Shown: one piece after another, positions 30,723 to 38,464 of the stretch | Layout: every line of letters begins with the position of its first letter | How positions within the stretch are numbered: the stretch's first letter is position 1 | Source: Cupidesulfovibrio sp000226255 | GTDB taxonomy: Bacteria; Desulfobacterota; Desulfovibrionia; Desulfovibrionales; Desulfovibrionaceae | Direction of reading: 5' to 3' | NCBI RefSeq assembly: GCF_003402415.2 | Contig: NZ_AP036014.1 | Location: 1,302,001-1,366,000 of the forward strand | Length of the DNA stretch: 64,000 nucleotides | The notes under the pieces: model-generated | The model's database searches: none | What the model saw: only the letters and a program-made list of their open reading frames with translations | What the model was told of the DNA's origin: nothing | Made by a program: the position numbers and the translations under genes

Positions 30723-33700
30723 CTACTGCTGGATGGGCGGCAGAAAGCCCTTGCCGCCGCGCAGGTCCAGTTGCAGCCCGAAGTCGTCGAAATACAGGTT
30801 GTCGCCGCTGGGGCCGCTGGTGACGATGGATATCCCTTCCGACGGCGAAAACACGGGGTTGGCGGCATCGTACGCGGGTGAAAGCAGGTTGGTGCTGCGC
30901 ACTATGGTCAGCCGGTCGGTGCTGTCGCCCAGCCGTTCGTTCATGCCGGTGGCCCCCACGGTGTTCACGCCGTCCCACTGCACCAGGGTGAAGTAGTCGG
31001 TGGTGGATGTCCACTGCTCGTAGTCGTCGGGTATCCAGTTCAGCTTGGCGTCGGTGGTGGTCAGGCGCTGGTTGGAACGGCGGGTGTTGTCGTAGGGCGT
31101 GGCGTTGCCCGTGGTCGAACTGCCCGCGTCGGAATAGTAGATGCGGATGTAGTTGCTCTTGGCGCCCAGCCCGCCCGCCCCGGTGGCGGCATGCTGCACG
31201 TTGTCCACCCGGATTGCCTGGTTGGCGCTGAAGTTGCCTTGCGTGGTGTCGATGTTGGTCAGCACCAGCGTGCCGGCTGCGGTGCCCGACGACCACGCCC
31301 CGCCGGTGACGATGGGCGGCCCGATGACCCGCGCCTTGGCCCCGGTGGCGGTGGTTATCTCGTCGTCGTAGTTGATGCGCAGCGTGCCGCCGGAACCGTC
31401 CGCGCCGCCCCCGCTCTGGAAGGCCAGAGACTGCCCCTCCACCAGCCGCACCAGCATGGTGGGCCAACTGGTGAGCCGGTAGCGCTTGTTGCTGTCGGTG
31501 TAGGTCACGATGCCCGACGTGCTGCCCGTCAGCGCCTTGTAGGCCAGCCAGCGGAAGTTGCCGTCGCGCCGTTCCCACAGCAGGATGGCGGGCACGGAAT
31601 ACTTGTAGCGGATAAGGCCCAGAAAGCCGGACCGTATTTCGCTGTTGCTGTCCGAAAGGAACAACGGGCCGGGGTCGGCGGCACTGTTGTAGTAAGGCGC
31701 CAGCGCCGTGGGCACGTCGCCTTCCCAGTACCAAGAACCGCCAAACACGCTGGTCATGCGGTAGCGCACGAACGAGATGCCGAAGGAATCCAGGTCGTCG
31801 CCCGCCGCGTTGTTGCGGGCGCGAAACAGCACGCCCCCAAAGAATTCCTGCGCGCTGCCCTGGTCCGGGTCGTACATCTTGAATTGCAGGTCGTAGCTCA
31901 GAAAGCCTTCCGCGTCGCTCCAGCCACGGGCCAGGTTCACGTTGGTGGCCCCCCAGTTGAAGAACAGCGTGCTCCACTGGTTGCTGCCCGTCAGCCAGCT
32001 GAAGAAAGCCCCCACCCCGCTGGTGGATGCCGTGGCCATGCCGGTGATGTCCAGCGCCGAACTGCCGTCCGCCGTGGCCACCTGGTGCCCGCCCAGATGC
32101 CCTTCGCTGGAACTGCCGGTGTACCACGCGCTCAGGTTGGCGAAGGTGTCCTGATACTGTTCCTTGCTGAAGTTGCCGCCGCCCAGAATCCAGCCGATGG
32201 GCACGTTGTAGATCACCTCGCGCGCCATGCCGCCGGGCGGGGTGCCCGTGGAATGCAGGCGCAGGTAGGCTTCCAGCGTGATGTTAGAGGCGGCGGTAAG
32301 CGCCAGGTTGGACCACGTGACGCCCTGGCCCTCCACCAACCGCACGTCTTCCAGCGTGTTGCCCGTCTTGCGGCGGTACACGTAGGCCACGCGGCCGGTG
32401 TGGGTGGTGCCGTCGCGGATGGTGAACATGCCGTTCACGTTGGGAAAGGCGGAGACATGGGTGGAATTGAGGGTAAGGTTGCCGCGCTGGGTCACGGTCT
32501 GGCTGGCGCTGGGCTGCCCGCTGAAAAAGACGTCCGTGCCCGATGAGATAAGCGGCGAGGGCGTGCTGGTAAGGGTGAAGGTTACCGTGTCGCCCGAAAC
32601 AGCAATGTTGTTGTAGGTGTAAAAGGTGGACCCGGTGCCCACGCGGATGCGCCCGGTGGTGTTGGCGGGCAGGGTGGGCGGCGTGCCGTAGGCGCGCGTG
32701 GTCAGGGTGGTGCCGGTGTTGTTGGTCACCTCGTACCAGTAGGGTTCCACGCCCAGGGTGAACGAGCCCGCGTTGCCCGACAGGTTGTAGGTGGAGCCGT
32801 CCATGGTTTCCAGCAGGTCCTTGCGGGCCTGCTCGTCGCCCGCCGCAAGAAACATGCTGCCCGCCGCGCCAAAGCCAGATTCCGCAAGGTAGTAGGCCTG
32901 GTCGCCCTGCACGGCCGAAATTTCGCCCATCAGCGATCCGGTCATCATGGGCACCAGGGTGGCGGCCAGCACCGAAAAGGCCATGATGGTCACGATGACG
33001 CTCAGCAGCACGGCCCCGTGCTGCCGCTGCGCACCGGGGGCGATGCCGCCCGCCTCTTGCCCGGTCCTCGCGCGCGCGGCGGTGCGGCCCCGGCGCAGGG
33101 CGCGCCCCGTCACGGCCACCAGCAGCACCGACAGCGCCACCGTGGCCGCCAGCCAGCCGGGGGCGTGCACGGCCATGCCCGCCAGCGCGGCCACGGGCGT
33201 CAGCGCGGCAAGGGTGGCCACGCGCAAAGGTTCGTGCGCGGCCACCACGCGGGCCATGTCCGGCCCCACGGCGTAGTAGGCCCGCACCAGCGCCCGCCCG
33301 CCTGCCCACGGCAGCAGCAGCCTGTCGCGGAACTGGCGCAACTGCACCACCACGGGGTGCCCGCCGTCGCCCGCCGCCGCCGTGGCCACGAAGCACACGT
33401 CGTAGCGCGCCAGCGAAGGGGGCGCGGCATTGGGGCTGGCCCCGCCCCGGTTTTCGTTGTTGCGGGGCACGATGCGGTTGGTGAAGGTGCGGGTGGTGCC
33501 GCCCGGCGCGGTGAGGGTGAAGGTGACGTCGATGGCCGAAAGCAGGCGGGCGTCGGTGGTGGATGCCCAGGTGGTGCTTGATGTGTCTTCCTGCCAGTAG
33601 GTCAGCCCGAAGGCCGTCACGTTGTCGATAAGCGTATCGCCGTTGGCAGCGCCGCCGGTGCCGTCGGCAACGCGGATGGCCTGCGCGTTGGCCACGTACT

Positions 33701-33977
33701 GGATGGACCGGTTGAACTGCGCCGTGCCTTGCGCGCCCACGTTGCGGATGACCAGCAGGGTGGAGGTGCTGTTGGCCGGAACGTCCACCAGTTCCACAAT
33801 CTCGCGGGTCAGGCGGTCCATGGCCAGTTGCGCTTCCTGCGCCAGTTCGCTGGCCTCGCGCGCCTGCACGAAGCTGCGCGCCCCGGTGACAATGCCCACC
33901 CCGGCCACGGCGGCCAGCAGGCCCGTAAGCATCAGGACCACGACGGTTTCGATGAGGGTGAAGCCCTTGGCGTTCAT
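30723..33977 (-). CDS. Giant minor pilin: GspJ-like pilin + CFI-box anchor module + PilX-like pilin with large ectodomain
   Basis: 1084 residues; ATG with GGGGGA upstream. Residues 1-190 are a GspJ/PilW-like minor pilin with leader MNAKG and FTLIETVVVLMLTGLLA. Residues 194-300 match the CFI-box C-terminal module: CFVATAAAGDGGHP, RQFRDRLLLPWAGGRALV, LTPVAALAG, a membrane helix and basic RRGR. At 316 a second pilin-like start appears (RQHGAVLLSVIVTIMAFSVLAAT, PilX type, lacking the canonical Glu5). About 700 beta-rich Ser/Thr/Gly residues follow and look like a lectin or adhesin ectodomain. I312 (ATC) sits where the initiator Met of a PilX leader would be, suggesting two genes fused by loss of a stop and a start. 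It is last in the operon and probably a pilus-tip adhesin. Confidence 0.8.
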   Translation of the reverse strand: MNAKGFTLIETVVVLMLTGLLAAVAGVGIVTGARSFVQAREASELAQEAQLAMDRLTREIVELVDVPANSTSTLLVIRNVGAQGTAQFNRSIQYVANAQAIRVADGTGGAANGDTLIDNVTAFGLTYWQEDTSSTTWASTTDARLLSAIDVTFTLTAPGGTTRTFTNRIVPRNNENRGGASPNAAPPSLARYDVCFVATAAAGDGGHPVVVQLRQFRDRLLLPWAGGRALVRAYYAVGPDMARVVAAHEPLRVATLAALTPVAALAGMAVHAPGWLAATVALSVLLVAVTGRALRRGRTAARARTGQEAGGIAPGAQRQHGAVLLSVIVTIMAFSVLAATLVPMMTGSLMGEISAVQGDQAYYLAESGFGAAGSMFLAAGDEQARKDLLETMDGSTYNLSGNAGSFTLGVEPYWYEVTNNTGTTLTTRAYGTPPTLPANTTGRIRVGTGSTFYTYNNIAVSGDTVTFTLTSTPSPLISSGTDVFFSGQPSASQTVTQRGNLTLNSTHVSAFPNVNGMFTIRDGTTHTGRVAYVYRRKTGNTLEDVRLVEGQGVTWSNLALTAASNITLEAYLRLHSTGTPPGGMAREVIYNVPIGWILGGGNFSKEQYQDTFANLSAWYTGSSSEGHLGGHQVATADGSSALDITGMATASTSGVGAFFSWLTGSNQWSTLFFNWGATNVNLARGWSDAEGFLSYDLQFKMYDPDQGSAQEFFGGVLFRARNNAAGDDLDSFGISFVRYRMTSVFGGSWYWEGDVPTALAPYYNSAADPGPLFLSDSNSEIRSGFLGLIRYKYSVPAILLWERRDGNFRWLAYKALTGSTSGIVTYTDSNKRYRLTSWPTMLVRLVEGQSLAFQSGGGADGSGGTLRINYDDEITTATGAKARVIGPPIVTGGAWSSGTAAGTLVLTNIDTTQGNFSANQAIRVDNVQHAATGAGGLGAKSNYIRIYYSDAGSSTTGNATPYDNTRRSNQRLTTTDAKLNWIPDDYEQWTSTTDYFTLVQWDGVNTVGATGMNERLGDSTDRLTIVRSTNLLSPAYDAANPVFSPSEGISIVTSGPSGDNLYFDDFGLQLDLRGGKGFLPPIQQ

Positions 33978-33988
33978 GGCATGTCCCC

Positions 33989-34486
33989 CTAACGCGAAAA
34001 CAGGGTGGTGGCGGTGGAACCGTCCACGCTGATGGTCACGCGCAGGATGTCGCCGTTGCTGTCGGCCTGTTCGCTGAAAGCGGGCGCTGCGCCGGTGAAG
34101 CGGATGCGCCGGTTCACCACCACGGTGTATGCGCCATAGGTGTTGTTCTGGGCGGAGCCCGCCGTGCCGATGCGCGTCATGATGGTGGCGATGGGGTCGG
34201 CGACGGTGGCGTACAGTTCGCGGTAGTCGGCGGTCATGGATTCGATGGCGTCCGTCAATCGGGCTTGCGCCGTGGCTCGGACAAGGCTATCGGCACTGCC
34301 GCGCAAGGCCGTGCCGGACACTGACCACATCATGGAAGCCATGAGCGCGAGCATGATAATGGTGGCGATGATTTCGATGAGCGTGAAGCCCGCGCGCCTG
34401 TCCTTGAAGTCGTTGCGGTCGTTGAGGCCGATGAGATCGGTGCGGACGGGCGCGGCTGCGGTCATGCGGGGATGGTGCCGGTTCAT
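33989..34486 (-). CDS. Minor pilin (prepilin-type protein)
   Basis: 165 residues; the ATG at 34486 overlaps the upstream TGA (ATGA). An unusually long leader of about 27 residues precedes the cleavage site (RRAG / FTLIEIIATIIMLALMAS). Glu5 of the mature protein is present. The C-terminal part is a small beta-rich domain without Cys. It lies between another minor pilin and the giant pilin, as for GspI/MshO-type subunits that prime assembly. Confidence 0.85.
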   Translation of the reverse strand: MNRHHPRMTAAAPVRTDLIGLNDRNDFKDRRAGFTLIEIIATIIMLALMASMMWSVSGTALRGSADSLVRATAQARLTDAIESMTADYRELYATVADPIATIMTRIGTAGSAQNNTYGAYTVVVNRRIRFTGAAPAFSEQADSNGDILRVTISVDGSTATTLFSR

Positions 34487-34989
34487 TGCAGATACCCCGT
34501 GTTGCGGACCACGACGATGTTCTCCGTCTGGCCAAGGTAGCTGACGGTGACGGTGGTGTTGGCCGTGCGCAGGGTGGTGCCCGCCGCGTTGGAGCAGGGC
34601 CTGCCCCATGCGTCGAAGCTGATGATGGCAGCCCCGGTGGTGAACGCGGCCTGGTTCTCCACGGTGATGATGCCGGTGGCCGGTTGGCCGGGCAGCACCA
34701 CGCGGGTGCCGGTATTGCCGTTGCGGAATACGGCGTAGGTGGTGGCGGAGATGATCTGCACCCCGAACACCTCGTCGCTGTTCATGGACCGGGTGCGGGC
34801 GTAGCGCAGGTGGCTGCGCACGCTGGCGGAGATGCCCGCCAGTTCCGCCGGGGTCTGCTCGAAGATGCGCCCGGCGGCCACGGCGGTGATGACCGCCATG
34901 ATCACCAGCACGGCCACCACTTCGAGGATGGTGAAGCCGCGCTGCCCGGCGGGGGGCATGGAAGCGGTATGCGGAGTGTGCATCGTCAT
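34483..34989 (-). CDS. Minor pilin (GspH/FimT-like)
   Basis: 168 residues from the ATG at 34989; a second ATG six bases later is also possible and the SD is poor. Leader MTMHTPHTASMPPAGQRG is followed by FTILEVVAVLVIMAVITAV, with Glu5 present. The arrangement RSHLRYARTRSMNSDEVFGV and FDAWGRP is typical of the GspH/FimT domain. The TGA stop overlaps the next pilin start. Confidence 0.86.
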   Translation of the reverse strand: MTMHTPHTASMPPAGQRGFTILEVVAVLVIMAVITAVAAGRIFEQTPAELAGISASVRSHLRYARTRSMNSDEVFGVQIISATTYAVFRNGNTGTRVVLPGQPATGIITVENQAAFTTGAAIISFDAWGRPCSNAAGTTLRTANTTVTVSYLGQTENIVVVRNTGYLQ

Positions 34990-35102
34990 GTGCGTGCCCG
35001 CCGGGCGCGGGGCCCGGCCGTTGCGGCGGGCGCTGGCCCGCCCGTAAGGCGTGAAAATTTCCTGCTGCTGCGTGGCGGCGTTCCCCCCTGCCGCCCCTGC
35101 TG

Positions 35103-36395
35103 CTATCGGCCGGTAAACTCCCGCAACACATCCTCCAGCCTGCCCTCGTCGGTCAGGGTGTACACCGGTTCGCCGTGTTCTTCGGGCTGGGCCATGTCGG
35201 CACGGGTCGCCCCCGGCTGGGCCGTGTCCACGGTTGCGTGCATGGCCGCGTGCAGGGCCGGTCCATCCGGCCGGGCCAGGTGCCGGGCCGATTCCGGGGT
35301 GTAGTGGGTGGTGCCCAGGCCCCGGTCCATGAGCGGAGAATCGTAGTCCGGCTGCTGGTCTTCTTCCGGCGCGGGGCGAAACACGTTGGACGGGGCGGAA
35401 AAGCGCTGCGGCCGGTTCAGGAAGTCGTCGTAGTAGGCATCCATGGTGTACATGCCCTCGCCGCGCCCCATTTCCATGATGCTGTGCAACTGGGCGAACT
35501 TGCCCTCGCGCACCAGCATGCGCACCGGGTGGGTGCCGATGAGCAGCGACAGCACCGGCACGCGGAACCGGGCCACGGGGTGCATGCGCAACTGCTGCAC
35601 CACGATGGCGTGCAACGTGGACGACAACTGGTGCCGCACCAGGTCTTGCGCCTCCAGCGGAAAGGCGTTGCACAGCCGGTACAGGGCTTCTTCCGGCGTG
35701 GCCGAGTGCAGGGAAGCGATGACCAGGTGGCCCGATTCCGCGGCGGAAAGGGCAAGGCGGATGGTTTCCGCCTCGCGCAGTTCGCCCACCAGGATCACGT
35801 CCGGGTCTTCGCGCAGCACGTCCAGAAGGCCGCGCTCGAAGCTGGGAAAATGCGCCCCCAGTTCCCGCTGCTCCACGAGTGCCTTCTTGGAGGCGAAGCG
35901 GTATTCGATGGGGTCTTCAAGGGTGATGATGTGCGCCGGGCGGTTGCGGTTTATCTCGTCCAGCATGGCGGCGATGGTGGTGGTCTTGCCGCTGCCCGTG
36001 GCCCCGCACACCAGTATCAGCCCGGCCCGCAGGCGGGTGAATTCTTCCAGCGAGGGGTGCAGGTTCAGGTGGGCCAGGGTGGGTATGCGCCCGGCCAGCA
36101 GCCGCACGGCCAGGCTGAGGCCCCGCGTGGTGTTGAAGATGTTCACCCGCACCCGGATGCCCGCCACGGAATGCGCGAAGTCCACCGACCAGCGGCGGCG
36201 CAGTATGTCCGCCCGGTGCGGGTTCAGCAGGTCGCGGGCCAGCCCGTCCACTTCCACGGGCGACAGCACGGTGTCGCGCAGCATGCCGATGTCGCCGTCC
36301 TTGCGGTACGCCACCGGATGGCCGCCGGTGATGTGCACGTCGGACCAGCCGTGGGCCACGGCCTGGGAGATGATGCGGCTGAAGGCTTCGTTCAT
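35103..36395 (-). CDS. Second PilT/PilU-like ATPase of the pilus operon
   Basis: 430 residues from the ATG at 36395 (AGGTG upstream). Walker A GATGSGKTTT, ITLEDPIEYRF, Walker B VILVGELREAETIRLA and HLVIASLHSAT are intact. The retraction signature is altered (HPVRMLVREGKFAQ in place of AIRNLIRE). The last 100 residues are an acidic, Pro-rich tail not found in PilT. It lies between the major pilin and the minor pilins. It is likely an accessory motor, PilU-like; a role in retraction is inferred only. Confidence 0.85.
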   Translation of the reverse strand: MNEAFSRIISQAVAHGWSDVHITGGHPVAYRKDGDIGMLRDTVLSPVEVDGLARDLLNPHRADILRRRWSVDFAHSVAGIRVRVNIFNTTRGLSLAVRLLAGRIPTLAHLNLHPSLEEFTRLRAGLILVCGATGSGKTTTIAAMLDEINRNRPAHIITLEDPIEYRFASKKALVEQRELGAHFPSFERGLLDVLREDPDVILVGELREAETIRLALSAAESGHLVIASLHSATPEEALYRLCNAFPLEAQDLVRHQLSSTLHAIVVQQLRMHPVARFRVPVLSLLIGTHPVRMLVREGKFAQLHSIMEMGRGEGMYTMDAYYDDFLNRPQRFSAPSNVFRPAPEEDQQPDYDSPLMDRGLGTTHYTPESARHLARPDGPALHAAMHATVDTAQPGATRADMAQPEEHGEPVYTLTDEGRLEDVLREFTGR

Positions 36396-36459
36396 GGCGG
36401 ACACCTGTGCGTAGATGGGGAAAGGGCGGCGGCGCGGGTGCGCCGCCGCCGACGTGGTG

Positions 36460-36879
36460 TTAGTCGCAGAGAGGCGGACGCAGGTTGTAGGCACCGGTGA
36501 TAGTGGTGTCTGCGGCGTTGGTGAGAGTAACCGCAACCACACCGTTGGTAGCAGCCAGCGGGTCAGCCCAGCCAGTGCCCGCAACCGTCCAGCCACCCAC
36601 GTTGCCGTCTGCGTCCGTCAAGTTGGTTGAGCCAACTTGAGCAAGGGCAGTCGTGCAAACGCCGTTGGAAACTTGCAACTGTTGGGCGAACAACTGGTTG
36701 ATGCGTGCTTGGACTTCAGCGCCAGCCGCGCGAACCGCAGCCTGGTTGGCGTTGTTGGTGAGCTCAAAGTAGCGTGGCGCAACAACCGCTGCCAGAATGC
36801 CCATGATGACGAGCACCGCGATGATTTCAATGAGGGTGAAACCCTTCTGCCCTTGCCTGTTGGTGCGATCCTTTTTCAT
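36460..36879 (-). CDS. Major pilin subunit (type IV, GspG/MshA-like)
   Basis: 139 residues from the ATG at 36879, which has AGGAGG four bases upstream. Leader MKKDRTNRQGQKG is followed by FTLIEIIAVLVIMGILAAVVAPRYFE, a textbook class III prepilin with Glu5. The mature protein is short (about 126 residues) with two Cys (in GVCTTAL and the final PPLCD) able to close a disulfide loop. An in-frame upstream ATG at 36948 also has a strong SD (GGAGG) and would give a 36-residue leader. Codon use is less GC-biased than the neighbours. It should be the abundant fibre subunit. Confidence 0.9.
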   Translation of the reverse strand: MKKDRTNRQGQKGFTLIEIIAVLVIMGILAAVVAPRYFELTNNANQAAVRAAGAEVQARINQLFAQQLQVSNGVCTTALAQVGSTNLTDADGNVGGWTVAGTGWADPLAATNGVVAVTLTNAADTTITGAYNLRPPLCD

Positions 36880-37002
36880 AATTCCTCCTGATATACATTT
36901 AATATAGCCTGTTGACGTCATTCGCGGTCTATCCGCATATGCTCCCATATCTTTCCTCCGAGTACCATCAGCATGCTTGATAGTCCGGAGTGTTGGGCCG
37001 AT

Positions 37003-38217
37003 TTACCGCTGGACCATTTTTGTCAGGTCCCACATGGGCATGAAGATGGCGAGGGCGAAAAAGCCCACCACCGCCGCAAGCGCCACGATGAGCACGGGCC
37101 CGATGGCCTCGGCCATGCCCGCCACGGCGTATTCCACTTCCTCATCGTAGTGGGCGGCCACGTCTTTCAGCATGGAATCGAGGCTGCCCGATTCCTCGCC
37201 AATGGCCACCATGTTGATGACCAGCGGGGTGAAGAATTTGGCCGATTTCAACGGGTCTGCAATGCCCCGGCCTTCGCGCAGCTTGTCCTGTATCCTGCGA
37301 AATTCGCGGGCGATGGCCGCGTTGCCGATGGTGTTGGTCAGCACGTCCAGCGCATCGAGCACGGATACACCGCTAGACTGCATGATCGAAAAAATGGATG
37401 CGAAACGGGCCATGACAGACTTTTGCAGCACAGGCCCTGTAATGGGGATGAGCAGAAGGGTGTGGTCGCGCCAGTAGCGGCCTGGTTCAGTGCGCACCCA
37501 CCATTTGTAGGACACAATTCCGCACACCAACAGGCCGAGCGCAATTGGCCAATATGTAGTCAGAGCATGGTGTAATCCCAACGCAACCTTGGTGGGCCAA
37601 GGAAGCTCAATGCGCGCTTTGGAGAATATGGTGATGAACTTGGGAATGACCATGTTCAGCAGCACGAAAAACGCAATGGTCAATGCCCCCAGCACCATCT
37701 TGGGGTAGCGCATGGCCGACTTGATGTCGGAGCGTATCTTGTGCTCGTGCTCCAGCAGGTAGACCAGCCGTTCCATCACGTCGCCCAGCGCGCCGCTGGC
37801 TTCGCCCGCGCGCATCATGGAGCAGTACAGTTCGCTGAACACGCGCGGGTGCGCCTTGAAGGCGTCGTACAGGGTGCTGCCGCCCACGATGGACTGGGCC
37901 ATGTCTGCCGCCACGCGCTTGAGCTTTTTGCTTTCCGTCTGGTTCTGCAGCACCTGCAACAGTTGGGTGATGGGTATGCCCGCCTGGAACAGGGTGCGGA
38001 ACTGCTTGGTGAACAGGATGAGTTCCTTGGGCTTTACCGGGTTCAGGATGTCGCCCAGCGCGCCGAACTCGAAGCTGGCCCCCTGCGCCTTGACCTTCAT
38101 GGGCACGTAGCCGCGTGACAGCAGCAGGGCGCGGGCGGCGTCTGCGGTGTCCGCGTCGATGGCGCCTTGCATGTTCACGCCGTTTTCGTTCAGCGCGGTG
38201 TAGACGTAGGTGGGCAT
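37003..38217 (-). CDS. pilC: Inner-membrane platform protein PilC/GspF
   Basis: 404 residues, the usual length. Two T2SSF domains (about 66-190 and 270-395) with GIPITQLLQVLQNQ and SGVSVLDALDVLTNTIGN, and three membrane helices (about 170-190, 220-240, 370-390). MVAIGEESGSLDSML is the conserved C-terminal motif. It couples the assembly ATPase to pilin insertion. The SD is weak. 244 bases separate it from the upstream ATPase gene because of a MITE-like element. Confidence 0.93.
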   Translation of the reverse strand: MPTYVYTALNENGVNMQGAIDADTADAARALLLSRGYVPMKVKAQGASFEFGALGDILNPVKPKELILFTKQFRTLFQAGIPITQLLQVLQNQTESKKLKRVAADMAQSIVGGSTLYDAFKAHPRVFSELYCSMMRAGEASGALGDVMERLVYLLEHEHKIRSDIKSAMRYPKMVLGALTIAFFVLLNMVIPKFITIFSKARIELPWPTKVALGLHHALTTYWPIALGLLVCGIVSYKWWVRTEPGRYWRDHTLLLIPITGPVLQKSVMARFASIFSIMQSSGVSVLDALDVLTNTIGNAAIAREFRRIQDKLREGRGIADPLKSAKFFTPLVINMVAIGEESGSLDSMLKDVAAHYDEEVEYAVAGMAEAIGPVLIVALAAVVGFFALAIFMPMWDLTKMVQR

Positions 38218-38328
38218 GTCGTGCCTGTTGCTGATGTTGCCGGTTAGCTGAGAAAATGTGCCTGTACGTTGGCCGATGGCTTTTTGTTTGTTCAGCGCTC
38301 TGGTTTTTTCACGCCGTTGCGAGGCTGT

Positions 38329-38464
38329 CAGCTTTCAACGTAGGATTTTTCTTCGTTGGCGAGGAAACCGAGTCCGCCGTGAGGGAGTATACTTTTGTGG
38401 TATTCGACCGAAGCGGCGGACGAAGGTTGACGACGCCAACGGAGAAAAGGACACGTTGAAACTA
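38329..38464. mobile_element. MITE-like element C (decayed copy of element B) inside the pilus operon
   Basis: About 132 bases (38331-38462) align with element B over GTTGGC.AGGAAA...GAGGGAGTATACT...GTATTCGACCGAA...GACG.CGCCAACG. Inverted ends GCTTTCAACGTAGGA and CACGTTGAAAC are partly decayed. A right TA (38463-38464) is kept; the left TA has become CA. Again the TA plus terminal G gives the TAG stop of the upstream-transcribed gene, here pilB. Confidence 0.65.

Noticed and set aside
36880..37002. Sigma54 promoter for the major pilin gene
   Set aside because: No GG-N10-GC pair with the TGGCAC/TTGC context was found; only a TATATT hexamer and a TGACGTCA palindrome are visible.
20121..38464. 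Autonomous transposon or IS element
   Set aside because: The TA-flanked elements are under 200 bases and have no ORF; no transposase is present in the window.
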